In this document: in pieces, positions 23,140-32,260 of the stretch
Layout of the letters: each line of letters starts with the position of its first letter
Position numbering within the stretch: the stretch's first letter is position 1
Assembly (NCBI GenBank): GCA_900316385.1
Contig: ONCP01000006.1
Span: forward strand, 62,001-126,000
Direction: 5' to 3'
DNA from: an uncultured Eubacteriales bacterium
Lineage (GTDB): Bacteria; Bacillota; Clostridia; Oscillospirales; Acutalibacteraceae
DNA: 64,000 nt
The notes under the pieces: generated by a model
Databases searched by the model: none
What the model saw: only the letters and a program-made list of their open reading frames with translations
Told to the model about the DNA's origin: nothing
Program-made: the position numbers and the translations under genes

Positions 23140-24960
23140 TTACCCTATAAGGTTGTATTTTTCAAGTATAGTTACAATTTTTTCACCTTTTGGTATGAAT
23201 TTAAGCTCATTTCGGGTGAATGTTTTTAAAATTAACAAGAATGTAACATATATAACTCCCGCGACTATCACTGAAATAAGCGTCGCGATAAGCATCGGAA
23301 CAAATTTTGAGAACAGCATATAGCTGAAATAAGCTCCCACGGCGCACAAAACCGCCGAAACAGCGGGCTTGACCGCGGTGGAAATGAAGTTTGGCATTAC
23401 GCCGGAATGCTTGACGAGCAGATACATCGCCGCGACAAGCATAAACGCGTGTGAAACGAGCGTTCCCACAGCGCCGCCCTGGATATTGATAGACGGAACG
23501 CGAACAAAAAGCCACGTCGTTACTACCTTGATCACAATGCCCACGCAGAACAGCTTTAGCGGAAGATCGACCCTGCCGATACCCTGAAGCATTGAGCAAA
23601 GCGGAGTCAGGCACGCGACCACAAGCGCGGCAAATCCCATAACCTTGAGCACCTGAGCGCCTATAATAGCCTGTGTGGAGCTTACGTAGACGATATCCAT
23701 AATCGGCTCCGCCAAAGCGACAAGTCCGAGCGAAGCAGGCAACGCAAACAGCGTTGTGAGCCTGAGAACCGTCTCTATCGAGGTTTTCAGCTCGTTTCGG
23801 TCGCCCTTTGTCCATGCGCTCGCGACGTTGGGCATAGCTGAGGTTCCAAACACCTGAGTTACCGCCGTTACAAGCTGCATAAGCGGCGTAGCGGCTCCGT
23901 AGCAGCCCCAGAGAGTGGTATGGAGGGTGATTTTATCCACGTCCTTAGGGAGAGTGTCGGTCAGATCCACCCCGAGTCCTTTGTACTGGTGGATGATCTC
24001 ACCGCCGTTTGAAAGCGCCAGAGAATGGAGCACGTTCTGAATGATCAGCGAATCAAAGAAAGTTCCGATATTCATTACAAGCGCCGTCAGTCCGATCGGA
24101 ATAGCGAGCTTGACCATAAGGAAAAAGGTCTGCTTCTTCGTTTTCGCGTCAATCGAGCTCTCGTAGTATTCCTCGGGAATACCGTCGCCGCCGATCTTGT
24201 AGCGCAACACAAGGAAAATGAGCGCGGCTACGCTGCCGAGCACGATTCCCGCGATAGCTCCCGCGACGGAGAAAGCCATTATCGTGTTATACGCCTCGTT
24301 CTCGGCGCCCTTGGCAAAGGTCAGACCGAACACCGTACCCGACGCATCAAACTCCGACTTGCCTATCTTGAGGATGGCAAAGGCGATCAACAGCCCGAAA
24401 ACGAGCTTGCCCGCTGCCTCGAAGATCTCGGAGATCGCGGTCGGGAACATATTTCTCTGACCCTCAAAGTATCCTCTGTAAATTGAGACGAAGCAACCGA
24501 CGAGGATCGACGGAGCAAGCATAAGCATTGCGTAGATGGAATACGGCGATTGGATCGTCCTGACGTAAATAAAGCTTCCGAAAACCATAATCAGACAGCA
24601 AAGCGTGCCCATTACCGCGAAGAACGGAATGCTGACTTTATAAATCTGCTTAACGTCCTTGTAGCGTTTTTCGGTTATGCTTTCGGATATCATTCTGGAG
24701 ATAGCGATAGGAAATCCCGCGGTAGCGACAGTGAAGATCGGGATATAGATTTCATATGCGTTGTTATAAAGACCCGTACCGAAGGCGGCGTAGCTGTCTC
24801 CGAAGAAGCTGAAGAGGTTGCTGAGCAGGATCTTGTCCGCGAAGCCCAGAACCTTGACGACTATCATACTGAAGGTCAGCACCGCCGCGCCCTTCAGAAA
24901 GGTCTGTGACGCGTCACTTTTAGCGGTTTCTATCGCGTTATACTTTTTCCTTTTAGCCAA
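23140..24960 (-). CDS. SpoVB/MurJ-family polysaccharide flippase (YabM-like)
   Basis: A 606-residue polytopic protein of the MOP superfamily with about 14 hydrophobic helices, likely moving lipid-linked wall or spore-coat precursors. Family motifs include SRMISESI near residue 105 and GYFEGQRNMFPTAISE near residue 170. Its place before mazG/yabO matches B. subtilis YabM. MurJ or SpoVB orthology cannot be separated by eye. A long loop near residues 185-260 is larger than in typical SpoVB. Confidence 0.88.
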   Translation of the reverse strand: MAKRKKYNAIETAKSDASQTFLKGAAVLTFSMIVVKVLGFADKILLSNLFSFFGDSYAAFGTGLYNNAYEIYIPIFTVATAGFPIAISRMISESITEKRYKDVKQIYKVSIPFFAVMGTLCCLIMVFGSFIYVRTIQSPYSIYAMLMLAPSILVGCFVSIYRGYFEGQRNMFPTAISEIFEAAGKLVFGLLIAFAILKIGKSEFDASGTVFGLTFAKGAENEAYNTIMAFSVAGAIAGIVLGSVAALIFLVLRYKIGGDGIPEEYYESSIDAKTKKQTFFLMVKLAIPIGLTALVMNIGTFFDSLIIQNVLHSLALSNGGEIIHQYKGLGVDLTDTLPKDVDKITLHTTLWGCYGAATPLMQLVTAVTQVFGTSAMPNVASAWTKGDRNELKTSIETVLRLTTLFALPASLGLVALAEPIMDIVYVSSTQAIIGAQVLKVMGFAALVVACLTPLCSMLQGIGRVDLPLKLFCVGIVIKVVTTWLFVRVPSINIQGGAVGTLVSHAFMLVAAMYLLVKHSGVMPNFISTAVKPAVSAVLCAVGAYFSYMLFSKFVPMLIATLISVIVAGVIYVTFLLILKTFTRNELKFIPKGEKIVTILEKYNLIG

Positions 24961-24971
24961 CAGCCTTCACC

Positions 24972-25418
24972 TTATTCGGCTGCTTTTTCGGCCACGGGAG
25001 TTCCGCACTTGTAGCAGAACTCTGCGTCCTTGACAAGCTCCGTACCGCACTTCTTACAAACCGGGGCAGGCTCTGTGGGAACGGGAGTTCCGCAAATATA
25101 GCAGAACTGAGCGTTCTTCTGGAGCTTTTCACCGCAATTCGGGCAGATCACCGTGTTGCGGGCAGAGGCAAGAACCTTCTCGATATCCTCGATGTTCTGC
25201 TTAACCTCGGCTATATTGGCCTTGATAGCGTCTGTTTCATCGGCGGGTTCGTTGTTAAAAACAGCCTCTCCGAGTGCCTGATACTGCTTATTGAGCTCGG
25301 AGCGAAGGCTCGCGAGTGAGATTCTGAGCTTGGATAAATCGTAGATTTCTCCCGCTTTCTTTCCGACTGCCGCCGCAGCGGACTTTGCGTTAACTACTAC
25401 ATCATCAAAAATTGCCAT
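24972..25418 (-). CDS. Double zinc-ribbon protein with N-terminal coiled coil
   Basis: A 148-residue protein. The N-terminal 85 residues are helical (coiled coil near 30-80). Two C-terminal zinc ribbons follow: CPNCG/CYICG near residues 88-110 and CKKCG/CYKCG near residues 117-140. Such proteins are common in Clostridia and function is unassigned. The ATG at 25416-25418 has AAAGGAAG seven bases upstream. It lies 11 bases before the flippase gene and may be cotranscribed with it. Confidence 0.8.
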   Translation of the reverse strand: MAIFDDVVVNAKSAAAAVGKKAGEIYDLSKLRISLASLRSELNKQYQALGEAVFNNEPADETDAIKANIAEVKQNIEDIEKVLASARNTVICPNCGEKLQKNAQFCYICGTPVPTEPAPVCKKCGTELVKDAEFCYKCGTPVAEKAAE

Positions 25419-25451
25419 AGTATAACTTCCTTTCAAAATTATTTATTTGTA

Positions 25452-25473
25452 TTTTAGCACCGAAGCGCTAAAA
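25452..25473 (-). terminator. Stem-loop with UUCG tetraloop at the hemZ 3' end
   Basis: On the minus strand TTTTAGCGC-TTCG-GTGCTAAAA makes a 9-bp stem (one G-U) around a UUCG tetraloop. It overlaps the hemZ stop. The following U-tract is poor (TACAAATAAATAATTTT), so it may be a weak terminator or an RNA-stabilising end. Confidence 0.55.
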
Positions 25474-26919
25474 ATTCAATCCGTATTTGTCATAAAATGT
25501 ATATATGCCGTTCTTCCTGTCGATAAGCTCCTCAAAACGGTCAATATATTCATATGGATATTTAAAATTAAATATACGCTCCAGATAATTTGTTCCGAAA
25601 CGCTTGAGCTTTGTCACAGCTCCCGCTCCGCAGCCGAGGATCGTGTGGGTCTCGTCCATTACATAAATATTATAGAGGCTTTCGAAGCCCTTTTTCGACC
25701 AGCCCGTATTCTCAAGATTGCCGACCATTCGGCTCTGACGGTAGAGATAGTACGGGATATATTTGCTGTCTGTCAGCCTATTCGCGGCGTAGGAAAGCAT
25801 TTCGCCCGCTCTGAGCGCGTCGTCGCGGTCGATCGAGGTTCCGTCCTGCGTCAAGGTAGCCGAACGCTTCATAGAGAGCGCGTGAACCGTGATACACTCG
25901 GGGTCAAGCGCGATAACTCCGTCGAGGGAGCTCCTGAAGCCCTCGACCGTATCGGTCGGTAGCCCCGCAATAAGATCGGTATTTATACTGTCGAAGCCGA
26001 TTTTTCTCGCAAGCTCAAAGGCTCGGAAAAACTGCTCCGCGGTGTGTCTTCTTCCGACTGCTTCCAGCACACTGTCGCTCAGCGTCTGAGGATTTATCGA
26101 GATCCTTTTGACTTTATTTTCTTTTATGGAAATAAGCTTCTCGGCAGTGACCGTATCGGGTCTGCCCGCCTCAACGGTAAACTCACGCAAGCCCGAAACG
26201 TCAAAACTGCGATTCACGGCAGAGAGCACCGTATCCATCTGTTCGGGAGAAAGCGTCGTAGGCGTTCCTCCGCCCATATAAACGGTCTCGAGCCGCAGAT
26301 CAAGTCCCGAAACGATCTCGGCGGTACGCTCGATCTCCTCGCAAAGCAGCTTTACGTAAGGCTCGATCAGCTTAGCCGATCGCTCGGTAGAGCTCTGCAC
26401 AAAGGAGCAATAGCGGCATCTGGACGGGCAAAACGGGATCGCAATATACAAGCTGAACGATTTTGGTGAAGAAAGATCGATGATCCTCTTTTCCACCTTC
26501 TCGGTTATCTTAACGAGCCTGAGCTTTTCGTCGCTGACAAAAAGCTTATCGCGGTAGTATTTGTCGGCGTTTTCCTCTCCCTCTGCGCTTTTGAGAGCGC
26601 GGTAGAGCTTGACGGGTCGAACGCCCGTTATCATACCCCACGGAGGAGTAATTTCCGTGAGGTCAACAAGTATTTTATACAGCATTTCACAGAGCATACG
26701 CTCGTTTTCGACGTCGCCGCCGAGAGCGGCAGAGGAGCTTCTCTGATATTCTCCTATTTTGACAGAAACAGACAGCTTGTCCGAAAGCTCTGTCGCGATA
26801 TATGGCGGTTCGAGCGCTTCGGGGCTTTTTATCACCGTTATCTTTTCGTTGGGATAAAACAACCTCGCGAGATTCTCGAGCTCATAGTGAAAGCCGTGGT
26901 TGATTATATACAGATTCAT
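25468..26919 (-). CDS. hemZ: Coproporphyrinogen dehydrogenase-like radical SAM protein HemZ
   Basis: A 483-residue radical SAM protein. The cluster motif is PFCPSRCRYCSF with cysteines at residues 164, 168 and 171; GGGTPT follows near residue 216. The long N-terminal domain of about 150 residues before the radical SAM core is characteristic of HemZ rather than HemN. The true substrate in anaerobes is uncertain. Its ATG overlaps the stop of the MBL gene by four bases; dtd, the MBL gene and hemZ form the tail of the relA operon. Confidence 0.9.
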   Translation of the reverse strand: MNLYIINHGFHYELENLARLFYPNEKITVIKSPEALEPPYIATELSDKLSVSVKIGEYQRSSSAALGGDVENERMLCEMLYKILVDLTEITPPWGMITGVRPVKLYRALKSAEGEENADKYYRDKLFVSDEKLRLVKITEKVEKRIIDLSSPKSFSLYIAIPFCPSRCRYCSFVQSSTERSAKLIEPYVKLLCEEIERTAEIVSGLDLRLETVYMGGGTPTTLSPEQMDTVLSAVNRSFDVSGLREFTVEAGRPDTVTAEKLISIKENKVKRISINPQTLSDSVLEAVGRRHTAEQFFRAFELARKIGFDSINTDLIAGLPTDTVEGFRSSLDGVIALDPECITVHALSMKRSATLTQDGTSIDRDDALRAGEMLSYAANRLTDSKYIPYYLYRQSRMVGNLENTGWSKKGFESLYNIYVMDETHTILGCGAGAVTKLKRFGTNYLERIFNFKYPYEYIDRFEELIDRKNGIYTFYDKYGLNF

Positions 26920-27548
26920 AGTCTTTTCATTAAGGGATTATGCTTTCTTTCGCGCTCAAGGGTAGTTGTCATTCCGTGTCCCGGGAGAACATTGAAGTCG
27001 CCTTCAAGCTCTTTGAGGCGTTTCAGCGAGCTTATCATCTCGTAATCGTCGCCTGTGGGAAGGTCCGTACGGCCGTAGCTGTCGCGGAAAAGCGTGTCGC
27101 CCGAAAGAATAACGTCATCGAAGATATAACAGCCCGAATCCTTAGTGTGTCCGGGCGTTGAGATATACCTGATCTCCGTCTCGCCGAGCGTGAAGCTGTC
27201 GCCGTCGGAGAGCAGGATATCGCCCGAAAACGGCTCGATAACAGGCAGATCAAGATGATACGCCGAGTGATTAAGCTCGTTATCGGAGAGAAAGCGGTCG
27301 GTCAGCTTGCCGCAGATCAGCTTTGCGCCGTAACGCTCCTTTAGCTGTCTGGCGTAGCCGATGTGATCATAGTGACCGTGAGTAATAATAATGTATTTTA
27401 ATTCTTTATTTGAATTATCCAGAAAATCCAGAAGCTTTTCGCTCTTGTACCCCGGGTCGACGACAGCCATCTCGCCCGACTTTTCGTCGCTCAGTATATA
27501 GCAGTTCGTCATAATCGGTCCGACAGGCAAAACAGAGATCTCTATCAT
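26916..27548 (-). CDS. MBL-fold metallo-hydrolase (glyoxalase II-like)
   Basis: A 210-residue metallo-beta-lactamase-fold protein with the metal motif THGHYDHIG near residue 56, TPGHTKDSGCY near residue 130, SGDTLF near residue 148 and a C-terminal PGHGMTT. It is similar to the YcbL/glyoxalase II branch; the substrate is unknown. It overlaps dtd and hemZ by four bases each, so all three are translationally coupled. Confidence 0.88.
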   Translation of the reverse strand: MIEISVLPVGPIMTNCYILSDEKSGEMAVVDPGYKSEKLLDFLDNSNKELKYIIITHGHYDHIGYARQLKERYGAKLICGKLTDRFLSDNELNHSAYHLDLPVIEPFSGDILLSDGDSFTLGETEIRYISTPGHTKDSGCYIFDDVILSGDTLFRDSYGRTDLPTGDDYEMISSLKRLKELEGDFNVLPGHGMTTTLERERKHNPLMKRL

Positions 27549-27997
27549 TTCAGCTCCTCCGAATCAATAACAAGAGTAACGGGGCCGTCGTTGAGCAGAC
27601 TGACCTTCATATCCGCTCCGAACTCTCCCGTCAGAACCTCGCTTACGCCGTTTTTTCTGAGCTCGTCGCAGAAAAACCTGTAAAGCGGCTCAGATACCTC
27701 GGGTCTGGCGGCTTCGATAAAGCTGGGCCGCCTGCCGTGGGAGCAATCGGCGCAAAGCGTGAAGTTGGATACAACGAGCACCTTGCCGCCAACGTCCGAG
27801 AGAGAAAGATTCATTTTATCGTTTTCATCGCAGAAAATACGCAGCCCCGAGATTTTCTTCGCGAGCTTGGAGGCGTCGTTCTGCGTGTCTCCGTTTTTTA
27901 CTCCGAGAAGGAGCAGAAAGCCCTTGCCGATCGAGGCGGTCTCGGTTCCGTCGATCTCCACCTTACAAGAGCTGACAAGCTGTAAAACTACCTTCAT
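27545..27997 (-). CDS. dtd: D-aminoacyl-tRNA deacylase
   Basis: Removes D-amino acids (and glycine) mischarged onto tRNA. The product is 150 residues. SNFTLCADCSHGRRPSF near residue 78 corresponds to the SQFTL active-site motif, and NDGPVTLVID near residue 137 is the gatekeeper GP motif. AAAGG lies upstream of the ATG. It follows relA as in many Firmicutes. Confidence 0.95.
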   Translation of the reverse strand: MKVVLQLVSSCKVEIDGTETASIGKGFLLLLGVKNGDTQNDASKLAKKISGLRIFCDENDKMNLSLSDVGGKVLVVSNFTLCADCSHGRRPSFIEAARPEVSEPLYRFFCDELRKNGVSEVLTGEFGADMKVSLLNDGPVTLVIDSEELK

Positions 27998-28006
27998 AAA
28001 ACACCT

Positions 28007-30214
28007 TTAAAATCTGTTAATTGAAATAATGTCCTTGATCTGATTCAGTCGCGATATCACCGACTCAAGGTGCTCGCGGCTGGTGATGTCAATCGTCGCG
28101 GTAATAATCGCGCGGTCGTTTGAAATCGGACGAGTGTTGAGCGTGTGGATAAAAATATGCATTGAAGAAAGCGCCAGAGTGACCTCCGCGAGCACGCCCG
28201 TCTTATCCTTGCAGATTATATCGAGAGTGGAGCGGAAATTATCCTTGACCTCGTCCTCCCAATAAACGCTGACATAACGGTTCGGCTCCTCCGCCTTTGA
28301 AATATCCTCGGGGATATTGTGGCAGGAGCGCTTGTGGATCGAAACGCCGTAGCCTCGGGTGATATAGCCGATGATATCGTCGCCCGGGAGAGGATTACAG
28401 CAATGCGAGAACTTGATAAGACAGTCGTCCATTCCCTCTACCCTAACGCCCGAATGAATCCTTTTGCGTTTCTGAGGCTGAGGATTGATTATAACAGGCT
28501 GCTCCTCCTCATCATTTTTGAACAGCGCGTTGTACTCCTCGCGTATCCTCGGGAGCACCTTCCACAGCTGGATTCCGCCGTAGCCGATCGAGGCGTAAAG
28601 ATCCTCTACCGTGTTGAACTTGTTTTTCTTGAGCATAAACTGGAGAAGCTGAGTAAGCTCCTCGTCGGACAAGGTGATATTGCTGCGCTTCAGCTCGCGC
28701 TCTATCATCTGCTTGCCCTCGACGATATTCTCGTCCCGCTTTTCCTTTTTGAACCACTGGCGAATCTTGGAACGGGCTGACGAGGTCTTGCAGATATCAA
28801 GCCAATCTCGCCTCGGATGGCTGTCCTTCTGGGTCAGGATCTCGCAGATCTCGCCCGTGTTGAGCTTGTAATCTATCGGAACTATTCTCTTGTCGACCTT
28901 GGCTCCGACCATATGATGGCCGACCTCGGTATGGATAAGATACGCAAGGTCGATAACCGTCGAGCCCGCCGGAAGATTGAAAACGTCGCCCTTCGGTGAG
29001 AAAACATAGACCTCGTTCTGGTCGAAGTCGTTGCGGATATTGCGGATGATATCGGTGGAATCGTCGGTGTCGATCTGAGCGGCGAGCACGTCCTTGATAC
29101 GGTTGATGTTATCGTCGAGCTCCTTCGCCTTTTTATTGTTGACGATCCTTGTAAAGCCGAGCTTATACTTCCAGTGCGCCGCGATTCCGTTTTCGGCGGT
29201 GTTATGCATTTCCCACGTGCGTATCTGAACCTCAAACGGGATTCCGTCGCTGTCGATCACGGTAGTGTGAAGCGACTGGTACATATTCGGCTTCGGAGTG
29301 GAGATATAGTCCTTAAAGCGGTTAGGGATCGGCTTGTAAAGGTCGTGGATAACTCCGAGAAGATTGTAACAATCCTTGATCTCGTCCACGATTATGCGAA
29401 GGGCAAAGACGTCATATATCTGGTCGATCGTCTTACCCCGCACGATCGTCTTGCGGTAAATGCTGTTGATGCTCTTTACTCTGCCGTAGACGGTGATCTT
29501 GGAGTGGCTCATATGAGAAGCCTTGATTATCTCCTTTTTCTTGCGCTCGATAAATCTTTCGCGTTCGTCCTCGCGGAGCAACAGCGCGTGCTCGATCTCA
29601 TTGTAGCCGATCGGGTCGAGGTAACGAAGGGACAAATCCTCCAGCTCTTCCTTGACGGCTTTCATACCGAGCCTGTGAGCTATCGGAGCGAAAACCTCCA
29701 TATTCTCGCGGGATTTATCGCGGCGCTTCTGCTCGGGCATACACTCGATCGTACGCATATTGTGCAGTCTGTCGGCGAGCTTAACGATTATAACGCGGAT
29801 ATCATTTGACATCGCGATAAGCATTTTTCTTACGTTCTCCGCCTGCTGTTCCTCGCGGGAGTAGAGCTTGATCTTTGAAATCTTAGTAACGCCGTCAACG
29901 ATATTCGCAACGTCCTTGCCGAACTCCTTACGGACAAAATCAAGAGTATACTCCGTATCCTCGACAACATCGTGCAACAGCGACGAAATAATGCTGTCCG
30001 TGTCCATACCCCACTGAGCGATGATACACGCCACCGAGGTAGGATGAAGAATAAACGGTATACCCGAAATTCGGCGCTGGTCGCCGTGGGCCTTTTCGGC
30101 TATCGCGTAAGCCTTCTGGATTTTGCGGGTGTCATAGTTATTGTTGCTTTTCTTGATAATGCTCATCAGCTCTTCAAAGTCCTGATAGTGAGCTACCTCG
30201 TCATATTTGCCCAT
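28007..30214 (-). CDS. relA: Bifunctional (p)ppGpp synthetase/hydrolase RelA/SpoT (Rel)
   Basis: Stringent-response enzyme of 735 residues. Order: an HD hydrolase domain with LLHDVVEDT near residue 83; a synthetase domain with RFKDYISTPKPNMYQSLHTTV (split) near residues 300-320; a TGS domain near 400; and a C-terminal ACT domain. HD residues and the RxKD form of the synthetase motif point to a bifunctional Rel. GGAGG is nine bases before the ATG, inside the recJ 3' end (14-base overlap). Confidence 0.97.
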   Translation of the reverse strand: MGKYDEVAHYQDFEELMSIIKKSNNNYDTRKIQKAYAIAEKAHGDQRRISGIPFILHPTSVACIIAQWGMDTDSIISSLLHDVVEDTEYTLDFVRKEFGKDVANIVDGVTKISKIKLYSREEQQAENVRKMLIAMSNDIRVIIVKLADRLHNMRTIECMPEQKRRDKSRENMEVFAPIAHRLGMKAVKEELEDLSLRYLDPIGYNEIEHALLLREDERERFIERKKKEIIKASHMSHSKITVYGRVKSINSIYRKTIVRGKTIDQIYDVFALRIIVDEIKDCYNLLGVIHDLYKPIPNRFKDYISTPKPNMYQSLHTTVIDSDGIPFEVQIRTWEMHNTAENGIAAHWKYKLGFTRIVNNKKAKELDDNINRIKDVLAAQIDTDDSTDIIRNIRNDFDQNEVYVFSPKGDVFNLPAGSTVIDLAYLIHTEVGHHMVGAKVDKRIVPIDYKLNTGEICEILTQKDSHPRRDWLDICKTSSARSKIRQWFKKEKRDENIVEGKQMIERELKRSNITLSDEELTQLLQFMLKKNKFNTVEDLYASIGYGGIQLWKVLPRIREEYNALFKNDEEEQPVIINPQPQKRKRIHSGVRVEGMDDCLIKFSHCCNPLPGDDIIGYITRGYGVSIHKRSCHNIPEDISKAEEPNRYVSVYWEDEVKDNFRSTLDIICKDKTGVLAEVTLALSSMHIFIHTLNTRPISNDRAIITATIDITSREHLESVISRLNQIKDIISINRF

Positions 30215-32258
30215 TCGGATACACCTCCTTTAATCGTTTTATTATCAAAGCGTTCCCGAGGTCGACCTTTGTGCGGACCTCGTTCATTTTAACGGATAAA
30301 CGCTTCATATCCTCATATATAGCGATGAGCCCCAAATCGTTCATCGCTTCCAGAATCACCCTGAGCCTGCCGAGAGAAACGGCTCCGCGAAGGTCGCGCA
30401 GAATAACCTCGGGGTGAACATAACCGCGGTTTTTGAGCTGTCTGAGATATCGGTAGACCATGGCAAAGTCCTCTCTCGTCGGGATAAGAGAATCGATCTC
30501 CTCCTTTGAAAGGCTCGCGCCCGAGCAGAAATCCTCAAACAGTCGCTGGCTTTTGATATAACCCGCGTTATCAGCTCCGCTGAAGCGGATATCGCGTATA
30601 TATACGGACAAGCTCTCAACACCGCGGAACTCGTTTGTATCGAGCGAAACGGCGATATCGACCGTATCTCCGACTTTGTACGGAAAAGATTCGGCTCTCT
30701 CCCTGAATCTCATAGCGGTTACCGTCGCGTCGACCTTTGAAAAGGTGATCCGCAGGTGAGCGTTGTTCTTGACGGGAGATATCGACGTGATCCTCAGCTC
30801 GGACAGCATAAACAGCGGAGAGGGATTGCCCGCTCCGAACGGCTCCATAAGCCTGAGCTGCTTTACGATTTCCACGGAAAGCGCGGCGGGATTGAGCTTG
30901 CAGTCGATCCTGAGCTTAGGGATCGGAAGCTCCTTTGCCGCGGCAAAGGAATTGACGCGTTCTCTGAAAAGCTCTATATTTTCGCTTTTGAGCCCGAGTC
31001 CGCATGCCATTTTATGACCTCCGAAGTGAGTCAGAAGCTCCGAGCAGGAGCTTATCACCTGCCAAAGATCGAAGCCCTCGACGCTTCTGCCCGAGCCGCT
31101 CGCCTCGTCTCCGTCGCGGGATATGATGACGCACGGCTTCCCGTAGCGCTCCTTTATTCTGGAGCTTACGATCCCGACGACGCCTTTTTTCCAGCCGTCG
31201 CCGTCTATGATAATGACCCTGTCCTGTACAAGAGAGGGGTCCTCGGCAACCATAACGTTGATTTCCTCAAGGATCTCGCGCTCGATCCGCTGCCTTTCGG
31301 CGTTTTCCTCGGAGAGCTTGCGGGCGATTTCACGCGCCTCGCTTTGATCCTCGGTGAGGAGCAGAGTCAGGCTGTCCTTTGACCGACCGAGTCTGCCTAC
31401 CGCGTTGATACGCGGCACCAGCGAATAGCTGATACCGCCCGAGGTGATCTCTCTGTCCTTACAGCCCGAAGCCTCGCACAGAGCTCTCACGCCCGTTCTG
31501 TCGCCGTTCGAAATGCTTTTAAGTCCGCGCTTCACAAAAACTCTGTTCTCGTCTCTGAGATCGACGATATCGCCGATCGTACCGATACAAACGAGGTCAG
31601 AGTAATTGTCGAGCAGCATATCCACATCGGCGTATTCGCCCTCGATCGCCATGATCAGCTTGAAAGCTACTCCGACGCCCGAGATAAGCTTAAAACGGCT
31701 TTTGCAGTCGGGACGGTGAAGGTCAACGACCGCACACGCGTCGGGAAGCTCGCTTCCGACAACATGGTGATCGGTCACAACGGTATCAATCCCGAGTTTT
31801 TTTGCGTAGGCGATCTCCTCAATTGCGGAAATACCAGTATCGACCGTTACGATCAGTCGAACGCTCATCGCCTTGATCGTGTCGACGGCGCTTTTGTTCA
31901 TTCCGTAGCCCTCGGATTCACGGTCGGGAATGTAACAGCACACGTCGGCTCCGACAGTCTCAAGGTAAGAGAAAAGCAAAGCGGTAGCAGAAACGCCGTC
32001 GGCGTCAAAATCGCCGTAGATACAGATTTTCTCGCCGTTTTCAACCGCCGATCTGATCCTTTTGACCGCCTTGTCCATATCCTTGATTTCAAAGGGGTCG
32101 TCAACAGTACCGCCGTTGCCGATAAAGTCGGAGATTTCCCTGTCCGAGCTTATTCCTCTGGCGTTCAGCAGACCCGCTACAAGCTGAGGAATCCCGAATT
32201 TTTCGGAGATCTCTCTGGCATTTTCCTTATTCAGTTTTGCAACTGACCAATCCTTCAT
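30201..32258 (-). CDS. recJ: Single-stranded-DNA-specific exonuclease RecJ
   Basis: A 5'-3' exonuclease in repair and recombination, 685 residues. The DHH domain carries DFDADGVSA near residue 82 and TDHHVVGSELPDA near residue 160; the DHHA1 part carries GSGRSVEGF and THFGGHKMACG near residues 385-415. An OB-like domain and a C-terminal RecJ extension follow. It is tightly packed between recN and relA. Confidence 0.95.
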   Translation of the reverse strand: MKDWSVAKLNKENAREISEKFGIPQLVAGLLNARGISSDREISDFIGNGGTVDDPFEIKDMDKAVKRIRSAVENGEKICIYGDFDADGVSATALLFSYLETVGADVCCYIPDRESEGYGMNKSAVDTIKAMSVRLIVTVDTGISAIEEIAYAKKLGIDTVVTDHHVVGSELPDACAVVDLHRPDCKSRFKLISGVGVAFKLIMAIEGEYADVDMLLDNYSDLVCIGTIGDIVDLRDENRVFVKRGLKSISNGDRTGVRALCEASGCKDREITSGGISYSLVPRINAVGRLGRSKDSLTLLLTEDQSEAREIARKLSEENAERQRIEREILEEINVMVAEDPSLVQDRVIIIDGDGWKKGVVGIVSSRIKERYGKPCVIISRDGDEASGSGRSVEGFDLWQVISSCSELLTHFGGHKMACGLGLKSENIELFRERVNSFAAAKELPIPKLRIDCKLNPAALSVEIVKQLRLMEPFGAGNPSPLFMLSELRITSISPVKNNAHLRITFSKVDATVTAMRFRERAESFPYKVGDTVDIAVSLDTNEFRGVESLSVYIRDIRFSGADNAGYIKSQRLFEDFCSGASLSKEEIDSLIPTREDFAMVYRYLRQLKNRGYVHPEVILRDLRGAVSLGRLRVILEAMNDLGLIAIYEDMKRLSVKMNEVRTKVDLGNALIIKRLKEVYPNGQI

Positions 32259-32260
32259 AC